This document shows positions 1-6,106 of a stretch of DNA of 10,562 nt, in pieces. A program made the translations under genes and the position numbers. The stretch is from assembly GCA_041588495.1 (NCBI GenBank), contig JBFGWM010000084.1, positions 1-10,562 of the forward strand, read 5' to 3'. Numbering within the stretch: the first letter of the stretch is position 1; the number at the start of each line of letters is the position of its first letter. The notes under the pieces are model-generated. The model saw nothing but the letters and a program-made list of their open reading frames with translations, searched no databases and was not told the DNA's origin. Origin of the DNA: JBFGWM01 sp041588495. Its GTDB lineage: Bacteria; Pseudomonadota; Gammaproteobacteria; Pseudomonadales; JBFGWM01.

Positions 1-1071
1 GATGTGATCGTTGACGTGGCAGTGATACATCCATTTGCCCGGCACGTCGGGCACCAGGTCCAGGGTGCGCACCGTGGCCGGGAACACCTCGGTGGCGTCC
101 ACGCGCATTCCGGACCAGAGCAGGGTTGCGCCGTGCCAGTGCGGCGTGTGGATATCCACCTCGGTACCCATGCCGAACACGTGCCAGCGCACCCGCTCAC
201 CCACGCGCATCTCGTAGCCGACGTTATTGCCCCAGAGAAAGCCGTTCATGGCGTGCATGAGATTGCTCTCTACGAAATCGTCACTCTCGGGGTCCTCAAT
301 ACCTGGGGCGCGCGCCTGGATGTTGTGCTCCAGGTACAGGCTCTGGTTCTCGTCAAACACGTTGAACAGGGTGACGAACTCGCGGTCCACGTCGACCGGC
401 GATCCGTCCGGGCGCGCCTGGCCCCGGCCGGTGACGATGATGACCCCGATCATGCCGCTGTTCACGGCCCGCGGGGAATCGACGTGGGAATGATACGGCC
501 AGGCCACTGAACTGGCGTCACGCGGACCGGGACCGGCGCGCTCCGGAACCTCCCACTTGTACACGAAGGTCTTGCCGGGCGCGACGCTGTCATCAGCCTT
601 GTCGCCACCCGAGGTGCCATCCATGTACATGGCCCCCTCGGCATCCTTCTGGTACAGGACCCCGTGGGGATGCAGCGAGGCCGGGAAGCGGGTGTCGTTG
701 CGGAAATGCACCAGCAACGTGTCACCCACTTCAGCGCGGATCACGGGCCCGAGGATACCCAGGTGAGACTCGGCCTCGCCGCGCGGCAGGCGTGCCGTGA
801 AGTTCTCCGCGTATTCGTGAAACACCGCCTTGGTGTAGACCCGCCCGATACGCGCCTCACCGTCGCCGACGAAGACCCGTTGATCCCCGGTAAACGGCTG
901 GCCACTCAGCAGGTTGGTGGGGAATGAAGGCGCGTAGTCCCACTCCGTCTCCTCCGCAACGATCCAGTACTCGCGTGTCGCCGCGTGTGCCGCGGTAACA
1001 GAAGTAGCCAGTACCAGTAAGGCCAGAGCGGCGAGGCCGTTTCGAAGGCGAGTCGGGGTGGTCGGAGCCAT
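1..1071 (-). CDS. Secreted two-domain multicopper oxidase (partial, C-terminus missing)
   Basis: Minus-strand reading frame of 357 codons that runs off base 1. It starts at ATG 1071-1069, with AGGA eight bases upstream (1083-1080). Residues 1-31 form a Sec signal peptide ending AHA. Domain 1 holds HPHG (H134, H136) and WPYHSHV (H194, H196). Domain 2 holds HTPHWHG (H308, H311, H313) and HCHVNDHI (H350, C351, H352, H356). These are the trinuclear-centre and type 1 copper ligands; only the axial ligand, expected a few residues beyond the edge, is not visible. Domain 1 has Ser where a type 1 site would need Cys, so type 1 copper lies only in domain 2, the layout known as two-domain MCO type B. 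The stretch HLGILGPVIRAEVGD resembles the ceruloplasmin/hephaestin branch. The family couples one-electron oxidation of metals or phenols to O2 reduction. The shared Fur operator makes a periplasmic ferroxidase or cuprous oxidase role plausible, but the substrate is inferred. Confidence 0.93.
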   Translation of the reverse strand, partial: MAPTTPTRLRNGLAALALLVLATSVTAAHAATREYWIVAEETEWDYAPSFPTNLLSGQPFTGDQRVFVGDGEARIGRVYTKAVFHEYAENFTARLPRGEAESHLGILGPVIRAEVGDTLLVHFRNDTRFPASLHPHGVLYQKDAEGAMYMDGTSGGDKADDSVAPGKTFVYKWEVPERAGPGPRDASSVAWPYHSHVDSPRAVNSGMIGVIIVTGRGQARPDGSPVDVDREFVTLFNVFDENQSLYLEHNIQARAPGIEDPESDDFVESNLMHAMNGFLWGNNVGYEMRVGERVRWHVFGMGTEVDIHTPHWHGATLLWSGMRVDATEVFPATVRTLDLVPDVPGKWMYHCHVNDHI

Positions 1072-1128
1072 GCGAAAAATCCTGATCATGCTGTGGCCGG
1101 ACATTTTCCCCCACACCCGGCACCAGAA

Positions 1129-1147
1129 GCAAATGATAATGATTTGC
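1129..1147. promoter_or_regulatory. Fur box in divergent promoter region
   Basis: The 19-mer GCAAATGATAATGATTTGC has the 9-1-9 layout of a Fur operator. Eight of nine pairs are self-complementary, and 14 of 19 positions match the classical consensus GATAATGATAATCATTATC. It lies 57 bases from the multicopper oxidase start and 86 bases from the porin start. The surroundings (1131-1168) are a sharply AT-rich island in GC-rich DNA, as expected for divergent promoters. TATATT at 1157-1162 is a possible -10 for the porin operon, but I see no convincing -35. Known role: Fe(II)-Fur represses such promoters when iron is sufficient. Zur boxes differ in core sequence and fit less well. Confidence 0.8.
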
Positions 1148-1221
1148 ATTTAGGTTTATATTTACATACGCTTTGCGTCCGCCGGTCGCGAGCCGGCCCG
1201 AACCGACAATCTTCCATGCAC

Positions 1222-1226
1222 GGAGG
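1222..1226 (+). promoter_or_regulatory. Ribosome binding site of the porin gene
   Basis: GGAGG seven bases before ATG 1234. It decides between this start and the longer in-frame alternative at 1093, which has no comparable site. Confidence 0.75.
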
Positions 1227-1233
1227 CGTACCC

Positions 1234-2487
1234 ATGTTCTCAAGATCAACGCGCGGCGGCTGCCTGGCGGTCCTCCTCGCCCTCGTTCCGACCCACCTGC
1301 TGGCCGCGGCGCCCCCCACCGCCGAGGAGATGTGGCGCATCATCCAGCAGCAACAACAGGAACTGCAACTGCTGCGGGCCCAGGTGGTGAAACTACGCGC
1401 CCAGGCCGAGGAAACCGATCAGAAGGCCGAGGCGGCAGTCGCCGCGGTCGAGCAGGGCGCAGCGTCCGGGGCGTCCAGCCTGGCCAGCAAGACCCGCATC
1501 GGCGGTTATGGGGAACTGCACTACAACAATCTCGAGGGTACCGGCGGCGCGGCCGACAAGACAGAATTCGACTTCCACCGCTTCGTCCTCTACTTCAATC
1601 ACGATTTCTCCGATTCCATCCGGCTGTTCACGGAACTCGAACTGGAGCATGCGCTGGTGGAGGATACCGGCAACGGTTCCGGGCCCGGCGAGATTGAGCT
1701 TGAGCAGGCCTACATCGAGTTCGACCTGAATGAGAACCACCGTGCGAAGGGCGGCCTGTTCCTGATCCCGGTCGGCATCCTCAACGAAACCCACGAGCCG
1801 AACACGTTCTATGGCGTGGAGCGCAACCCGGTCGAGAAGGACATCATCCCCACAACATGGTGGGCCGGCGGCGCAGGCCTCAGCGGTCGCCTCGGCGGTG
1901 GGTTCAGCTACGATCTCGCCGTGCACGAGGGCATGTCCGTGCCGGTCACCGGGAGCAGCGCCTTCAAGGTTCGCAATGGCCGGCAGAAGACCGCCAAGGC
2001 CGAGGGCGGCGACACCGCGGCCACCGCGCGCCTGAAATGGACCGGTATCCCCGGGCTGGAAGTGGCTGGTACCATTCAGCACCAGGCCGACATCGCCCAG
2101 GGCAACTCGGCGGACGCCGGCAGCGCGAACCTCGTTGAGCTGCACACGGCCTGGCAGCAGGGTCCGTTCGGACTGCGCGCCCTGTGGGCACGCTGGAACC
2201 TGACCGGTTCCGCGCCCGAGGCACTGGGCCGCGACGAGCAGGAAGGCTGGTACATCGAGCCGTCCTGGCGCTTCAGCGAGAAGTTCGGCGTATTCGCCCG
2301 CTTCAACCAGTGGGACAATGAAGCTGGCAACGGCGACGCCGACAACAGCCAGAAAGAACAGGTCGACTTCGGCTTCAACTGGTGGCCGCACGCGAACGTG
2401 GTCATCAAGGCCGACTACCAGAAGCAGGACAACGACAGTGGCTCCAACCAGGACGGCTTCAACCTCGGAATTGGCTACCAGTTCTGA
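1234..2487 (+). CDS. Outer-membrane porin with N-terminal coiled coil
   Basis: 417 residues. The start at ATG 1234 is chosen because GGAGG (1222-1226) sits seven bases upstream and a signal peptide follows at once (hydrophobic core about residues 10-25, cut near LLAAA). The in-frame ATG at 1093 would bury this signal and cross the Fur box. Residues about 31-74 form a Gln/Glu/Ala-rich coiled coil (EEMWRIIQQQQQELQLLR onward), a trimer-stabilising element of many porins. From about residue 88 come alternating aromatic/polar beta strands (GGYGELHYNN, FDFHRFVLYFNHDF), ending in GIGYQF with the terminal Phe recognised by the BAM machinery. It looks like the phosphate-selective porin OprO/OprP-like superfamily, but substrate cannot be read from that resemblance. 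It is first gene of the Fur-box operon with the flavoprotein and PepSY-type genes, so passage of an iron complex or another metal substrate is the contextual guess. Confidence 0.9.
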   Translation: MFSRSTRGGCLAVLLALVPTHLLAAAPPTAEEMWRIIQQQQQELQLLRAQVVKLRAQAEETDQKAEAAVAAVEQGAASGASSLASKTRIGGYGELHYNNLEGTGGAADKTEFDFHRFVLYFNHDFSDSIRLFTELELEHALVEDTGNGSGPGEIELEQAYIEFDLNENHRAKGGLFLIPVGILNETHEPNTFYGVERNPVEKDIIPTTWWAGGAGLSGRLGGGFSYDLAVHEGMSVPVTGSSAFKVRNGRQKTAKAEGGDTAATARLKWTGIPGLEVAGTIQHQADIAQGNSADAGSANLVELHTAWQQGPFGLRALWARWNLTGSAPEALGRDEQEGWYIEPSWRFSEKFGVFARFNQWDNEAGNGDADNSQKEQVDFGFNWWPHANVVIKADYQKQDNDSGSNQDGFNLGIGYQF

Positions 2488-3043
2488 GCGAACCGGGAGA
2501 GGGCGCGCCGCGAGGCGCGCCCTCGTCCTGTCCTGCCTGTGCCTGGCCTCCCTCTGGGTGCACACAGCCCGGGCCGAGGGCACCTACCTCGAACCCCAGG
2601 TCTTTCTCGCCCAGTCGTTTCCTGGCGGCGTTCCCGACCCGAGCGTCCTGTGGATCAATCGTGCGCTGCGCGGCGAGCTTCGTGAGCTGCTCGGCGAGGA
2701 GTACGGCGCACTGCGGCTGCGGCATTGGACACGGGAACAACGCAGCGCGTGGATTCTCGAGGCTATCGGCAAGGAAAAGCCGATCACCGTCGGCATCGTG
2801 ACGGGCGAGCATGGCATCGAGCGCCTCGAGGTGCTGGTGTTCCGTGAATCGCGGGGCTGGGAAGTGCGGCGCTCGGCGTTCACCGCCCAGTTCCGTAGCG
2901 CGCGCCTCGACGAGGATCGCCGCCTGGACCGAACCATCGACGGAATTACCGGCGCCACGCTGTCGGTTCGCGCGCTGCAAAAGCTGGCGCGCATGTCGCT
3001 GTTCCTGCACCAGCGAATCCGCCAGGCCGATGACCCGGCGTAA
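2471..3043 (+). CDS. Exported FMN-binding (flavinylated) protein
   Basis: 190 residues if started at TTG 2471, which overlaps the porin end by 17 bases. That start yields a complete signal peptide: Arg-rich n-region (residues 7-16), hydrophobic core LVLSCLCLASLWV, and cleavage after TARA (about residue 35). No later in-frame ATG, GTG or TTG preserves this peptide, and the Shine-Dalgarno is poor, so translation is probably coupled to the porin; the exact start is uncertain. The key motif is DGITGATLS (D157 to S165), matching the D-x-x-[S/T]-G-A-T signature of NqrC/RnfG-like FMN-binding domains. In that family ApbE links FMN covalently to the Thr of the GAT triplet, here T163. No apbE gene is in the window. 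The role inferred is a periplasmic one- or two-electron carrier accepting electrons from the membrane protein encoded next and passing them to a periplasmic acceptor such as Fe(III). Confidence 0.85.
   Translation: MATSSERTGRGRAARRALVLSCLCLASLWVHTARAEGTYLEPQVFLAQSFPGGVPDPSVLWINRALRGELRELLGEEYGALRLRHWTREQRSAWILEAIGKEKPITVGIVTGEHGIERLEVLVFRESRGWEVRRSAFTAQFRSARLDEDRRLDRTIDGITGATLSVRALQKLARMSLFLHQRIRQADDPA
2499..2524 (+). other. Perfect 11-bp hairpin with GCGA tetraloop at the porin/flavoprotein junction
   Basis: The arms 2499-2509 and 2514-2524 (GAGGGCGCGCC and its exact reverse complement) flank a GCGA loop of the GNRA type. It begins 12 bases after the porin stop and lies within the signal-peptide n-region of the next gene. 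No T-tract follows, so it is not a classical intrinsic terminator. It could protect the porin transcript from 3' exonucleases, attenuate, or throttle translation of the flavoprotein, which would give porin excess over the downstream proteins. Confidence 0.6.
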
Positions 3044-3836
3044 ACCGGGGCGTCGCTCGGCGCGCTCACTGTATGTCTGGCACCGCTACCTGGGCGGAAT
3101 CGCCGCGGTCTTTCTGCTGTTGCTCGCATTCAGCGGCATCGCCCTGAACCACCCCGAGGAATTGGGGCTGGACGAAACCTTCATGGAATCCGAATGGCTG
3201 CTCGACACCTACGGGATCCGTGCACCGGACAAGTTGAAAGCGTTCCCGGTGGGCGACGACTGGGCCGCCCTCGTGGCGGAGCGCGTGTACGTCGGCGGGA
3301 CATTTCTGCCGGGAAATTACACGCGCCTCGCTGGTGCCGTCGATCTCGGGGAAATGTCCGTGATCGCGGTCGACAACCTGGTGCTGCTGGCGACCCGGGA
3401 GGGCGAACTGATTGACAAGCTGGACGGCACCGCCGGGGTGCCGGCCGGCATTTCCGCACTGGGCCTGACCGCGGACGGCCGCGTCGCCGCGCGCGCCAGC
3501 CATGGCGTGTACCTGTCCGACCGCGACCTGCTCGGCTGGGAACACCCCCGCGGGGAACGCACCGACATCCGCTGGTCCGTGCCAGGCGCGCCGCCCGAGT
3601 CCTTCAAACGCAAGGTTTCGCGCTACTACCGCGCTCACGCACTCTCCCTGGAAAGGGTCCTGCTGGACCTGCACAGCGGCCGGGCATTCGGTCCGCGCGG
3701 CCCGCTGCTGATGGACTTCGCCGCGCTGGTGATGATTTTTCTTTCCCTCTCCGGACCGTGGCTGTGGTGGCGGCAGGCGCGCAAGTTGCGCCGCACCCAC
3801 CAGCGTCGGGCGGAAGGCATCGACGAAACCAGGTAA
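3030..3836 (+). CDS. PepSY-associated two-helix membrane protein, putative periplasmic reductase subunit
   Basis: 268 residues. ATG 3030 overlaps the previous gene by 14 bases, with a weak AGG at 3024-3026. The Arg/Lys-rich N-terminus is followed by WHRYLGG and helix 1 (about residues 21-39), ending ALNH. A periplasmic domain of about 170 residues follows, then RAHALS, the DLHSGRAFG motif, and helix 2 (about 226-245) ending LWWR with a basic tail. This is the usual architecture of the PepSY_TM/PepSY-associated TM group. Histidines H18 and H41 bracket helix 1, and H203 and H215 precede helix 2; they are candidate haem or metal ligands, though no ligand is proven. Many PepSY-TM reductases have four helices, so this is a short form. 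Relatives often neighbour flavinylated FMN-binding proteins and are proposed to move electrons across the inner membrane, for example for ferric reduction. Context supports that; the electron donor is unknown. Confidence 0.8.
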   Translation: MTRRKPGRRSARSLYVWHRYLGGIAAVFLLLLAFSGIALNHPEELGLDETFMESEWLLDTYGIRAPDKLKAFPVGDDWAALVAERVYVGGTFLPGNYTRLAGAVDLGEMSVIAVDNLVLLATREGELIDKLDGTAGVPAGISALGLTADGRVAARASHGVYLSDRDLLGWEHPRGERTDIRWSVPGAPPESFKRKVSRYYRAHALSLERVLLDLHSGRAFGPRGPLLMDFAALVMIFLSLSGPWLWWRQARKLRRTHQRRAEGIDETR

Positions 3837-4255
3837 TCCTGAGAGTCGGCCGACCCACACCCTTCCAGGCCAGTACGGTTGGACCGCGGGTAAAGCCGCT
3901 GATCAGCGGTCGGCGGTGAGCGCGACTCCAGACCGTTCCTCAGGTGCGGCTCAGCACTGCCGTAACTCCGGCCCTAAACTGTACCCAGGGCGCGAACCTG
4001 GTGCTCGCGCTCCGGAGCCAGAGCAGTCCGGTGTCGAACAGAAACTGAAAAGATTATCTTGATCTCCATGCCCCGACCCAGGATGCGACAGGTCATCGAT
4101 CAGCAGGGACTCCCGTGCCCTCGTGCGGTATTCACCGGCCACGCGCCTGAGCCCATGCGGGATTCGCGACGGCTTCACGCGGGTGCAGGGCGCGCGTGGT
4201 TCAGCACCGCCCAGGAAACCGCGTCACCGCGCCACGAAACATTTGGCCGAAAAAA
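3837..4255. other. Non-coding gap with palindromes
   Basis: 419 bases between the redox operon and the glycosylation block. I see no credible gene: short open frames on both strands are Arg/Pro/Ser-rich and lack family features and ribosome sites. Notable items are the perfect palindromes GTCGGCCGAC (3845-3854, eight bases after the operon's last codon) and CCGCTGATCAGCGG (3896-3909), and a locally AT-rich stretch at 4040-4062. That stretch contains TATCTT (4055-4060), 15 bases after TCGAAC (4034-4039), a weak promoter candidate for the downstream gene. Its long leader (about 190 bases) would then be untranslated. Confidence 0.45.
3896..3909. repeat. Perfect 14-bp palindrome
   Basis: CCGCTGATCAGCGG is fully self-complementary. 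An overlapping pair, GACCGC (3882-3887) with GCGGTC (3906-3911), allows an alternative fold. With no T-run it is a poor intrinsic terminator; it may be a protein-binding dyad or an RNA 3' structure of the preceding operon. Confidence 0.5.
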
Positions 4256-5977
4256 ATGGGACTAGCCGGCAAACTCGCCATCGTAGTCGTGCCGGCAATC
4301 GCCTGGCTCGCCTATGGCAGTTTTTCCGGTCAAGAACTGCTGCACTGGGACGACATCGCCTACCTGTCGGCGAACCCGCACGGCGCGCGGATCGACATGG
4401 CCTCCCTGCAGTGGATGCTGCTGGGTTCGGCGATGGAGAACTGGCACCCGCTCACCTGGCTCAGTTATGCGCTGAACCAGTCGCTGGGCGCGGACAGTGC
4501 ACAAGCACTCAAGCACACCAACCTGGCGCTGCACTGCGTGGCGGCCCTCGTGCTGGGCATGTTGACGCATCGCGCGCTGGTTGTTGCCGGGGCAAACAAA
4601 GCGGAGCCGCGATCCCCGGCCCTGCCGGGCATCGCGGCAGTGCTTGCCGCACTCCTGTTTGTCGTGCATCCGCAGCACGTCGAGTCAGTGGTATGGGTGG
4701 CCGAACGCAAGGATGTCCTTTGCGGACTCTTCTTTTTCCTCGCCATGTACTTTTACCTGGGATCTTCCGGAGACACCCTGCGCCCCAATGGAGTGGTACT
4801 GTTTTGCGCGATCCTCGCGCTCATGTCGAAGTCCATGGCCGTGTCTCTGCCGCTCGCCCTGGTGGCTCTCGATCTCTTCCCCCTGCGCAGCGTCCGGCGA
4901 AAAACATGGGTGGCCGACCTGGGCCGGAGCGTACGCGAGAAGTGGGTTCTGCTCCTCATCAGCCTCGGGGTCGGCCTCATCACCCTGACCACCCAGTCGC
5001 CCCAGCCGATCGAGCACGCCGGCCTGGCGGACCGGGGCGTCGTTGCCGTTCATGGCATGGGCTTTTACTGGACGCAGTTTCTCCTCGCGCCCGGATTCGT
5101 CCCGTTCCATCCCTATGATCATTTCACCCGCGTTCATCCCGCACTTTTCATCGCGGGATTCGTGCCTCCCCTGATCCTCCTCGCGGCTGCCGCCTGGCCC
5201 GGCCGTTGTTCAGGCTTCCGCCTTGCCGCAATCTCGGGATGCCTGTTCTACCTGGCCACCCTGCTCCCGGTGATCGGGATCGTGAAAGTGGGTGAACAGG
5301 CATTCGCGGATCGCTATGCGTACATCCCGACTGCACCCCTCTACGTCGCAGCTGGCTGGCTGCTCGCAGGCCTGTGGACGCGGACCCGCTCAATGCCGGG
5401 ACGAGTGGTCGCTGGGGCGGTTCCCCTGATGCTGGTCATGCACCTCGTGATACAGACCCGCGCCATCCTGCCGACATGGGCCAACGATGAATCGCTATGG
5501 CGAACGGTAACCGGCGTTTATGACGGGATCGCCGCCACACCCCACATTAACCTCGGCAATGCCCTGCACCAGCAGGGCCGCTACGGGCCCGCAATCGAAC
5601 AGTATCAGAAGGCCCTGGAGATCGATCCCGACCGCCTCCTCACCCACTACAACCTCGCCTTCACGCTGGCCCGCAGCGGGCGGCACGCCGAAGCGCAGGC
5701 CATGATCAACCGGATCCTGAATGCGTTTCCGGACAATCCCGTGGCGTGGTCATGGTGCGGCGACCTGGCATTCGGCTATGGTGACCTTGCGGCTGCCGAG
5801 AGGTTCTACACGGAGGCGTTACGCCTGGCCCCACGGCTCGACCAGGCCCTGTCCGGCCTGGCCAGGGTCTACTTCCGCGCGGGCGACGCCGCCAGGGGAC
5901 GGTCGTTGCTGAACCGGATACCACGCGGCAGCCCTTATTTCGATGCAGCCCGTGATGCGCAGCCGGTTACCCCGTAG
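4256..5977 (+). CDS. TMTC-like GT-C membrane protein with C-terminal TPR repeats, copy 1
   Basis: 573 residues from ATG 4256. An in-frame GTG at 4196 only adds a polar extension before the first helix, so the ATG is preferred although its ribosome site is weak. The N-terminal 420 residues are a multi-spanning membrane region with roughly nine to eleven helices. It contains WDD (D32, D33) in the first outer loop, NWHPLTWL (62-69), HPQHVESVVWVAERKDVL (138-155), VPFHPYDHF (282-290), and a VGEQAFADRYAYIPTAPLY block (345-363). These are hallmarks of the TMTC family with DUF1736; eukaryotic members are GT-C O-mannosyltransferases, and the acidic pair after helix 1 is the usual GT-C catalytic position. 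Residues about 428-558 form roughly four TPR units (for example HINLGNALHQQGRYGPAIEQ). Likely role: transferring a sugar from a polyprenyl-phosphate donor to exported protein at the periplasmic face. This is inferred; bacterial members are mostly uncharacterised. Copy 2 follows after 129 bases. Confidence 0.88.
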   Translation: MGLAGKLAIVVVPAIAWLAYGSFSGQELLHWDDIAYLSANPHGARIDMASLQWMLLGSAMENWHPLTWLSYALNQSLGADSAQALKHTNLALHCVAALVLGMLTHRALVVAGANKAEPRSPALPGIAAVLAALLFVVHPQHVESVVWVAERKDVLCGLFFFLAMYFYLGSSGDTLRPNGVVLFCAILALMSKSMAVSLPLALVALDLFPLRSVRRKTWVADLGRSVREKWVLLLISLGVGLITLTTQSPQPIEHAGLADRGVVAVHGMGFYWTQFLLAPGFVPFHPYDHFTRVHPALFIAGFVPPLILLAAAAWPGRCSGFRLAAISGCLFYLATLLPVIGIVKVGEQAFADRYAYIPTAPLYVAAGWLLAGLWTRTRSMPGRVVAGAVPLMLVMHLVIQTRAILPTWANDESLWRTVTGVYDGIAATPHINLGNALHQQGRYGPAIEQYQKALEIDPDRLLTHYNLAFTLARSGRHAEAQAMINRILNAFPDNPVAWSWCGDLAFGYGDLAAAERFYTEALRLAPRLDQALSGLARVYFRAGDAARGRSLLNRIPRGSPYFDAARDAQPVTP

Positions 5978-6106
5978 GGAAATATGCCGGGGCATCCCGT
6001 GTGAGCGACCCACGCGCGAATTGCAGCCCCGGATACTTCCGGCGCAACCTTGGAGGGATCTGCCATTGAGAACCCGCCGACTGGCACGGGCAACCCGGTA
6101 ATCTGC

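Noticed and set aside
4..510. Plus-strand frame rich in His and Val over the oxidase gene
   Set aside because: It lies opposite the copper-ligand codons of the minus-strand gene, which explains its composition; no domain of its own.
1093..1233. N-terminal extension of the porin from ATG 1093
   Set aside because: It runs through the Fur box and promoter and places polar residues before the signal peptide; ATG 1234 has GGAGG at good spacing.
2318..2470. Long Thr/Arg/Ser-rich extension of the FMN-binding protein upstream inside the porin
   Set aside because: It is an out-of-frame reading of the porin's coding sequence, low in complexity, and would bury the signal peptide.
1393..2583. 396-codon minus-strand frame across the porin
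   Set aside because: It is the antisense of a GC-rich gene with strong third-position bias. The plus strand has the signal peptide, coiled coil and terminal Phe.
4059..4265. Small plus-strand frame in the gap before the first TMTC-like gene
   Set aside because: Arg/Pro-rich, no ribosome site, no family resemblance, and it overlaps the start of the real gene in another frame.
5984..5995. ATGC/GCAT hairpin after TMTC-like copy 1 as a terminator
   Set aside because: The stem is only four pairs around CGGG with no T-run; too weak to call.
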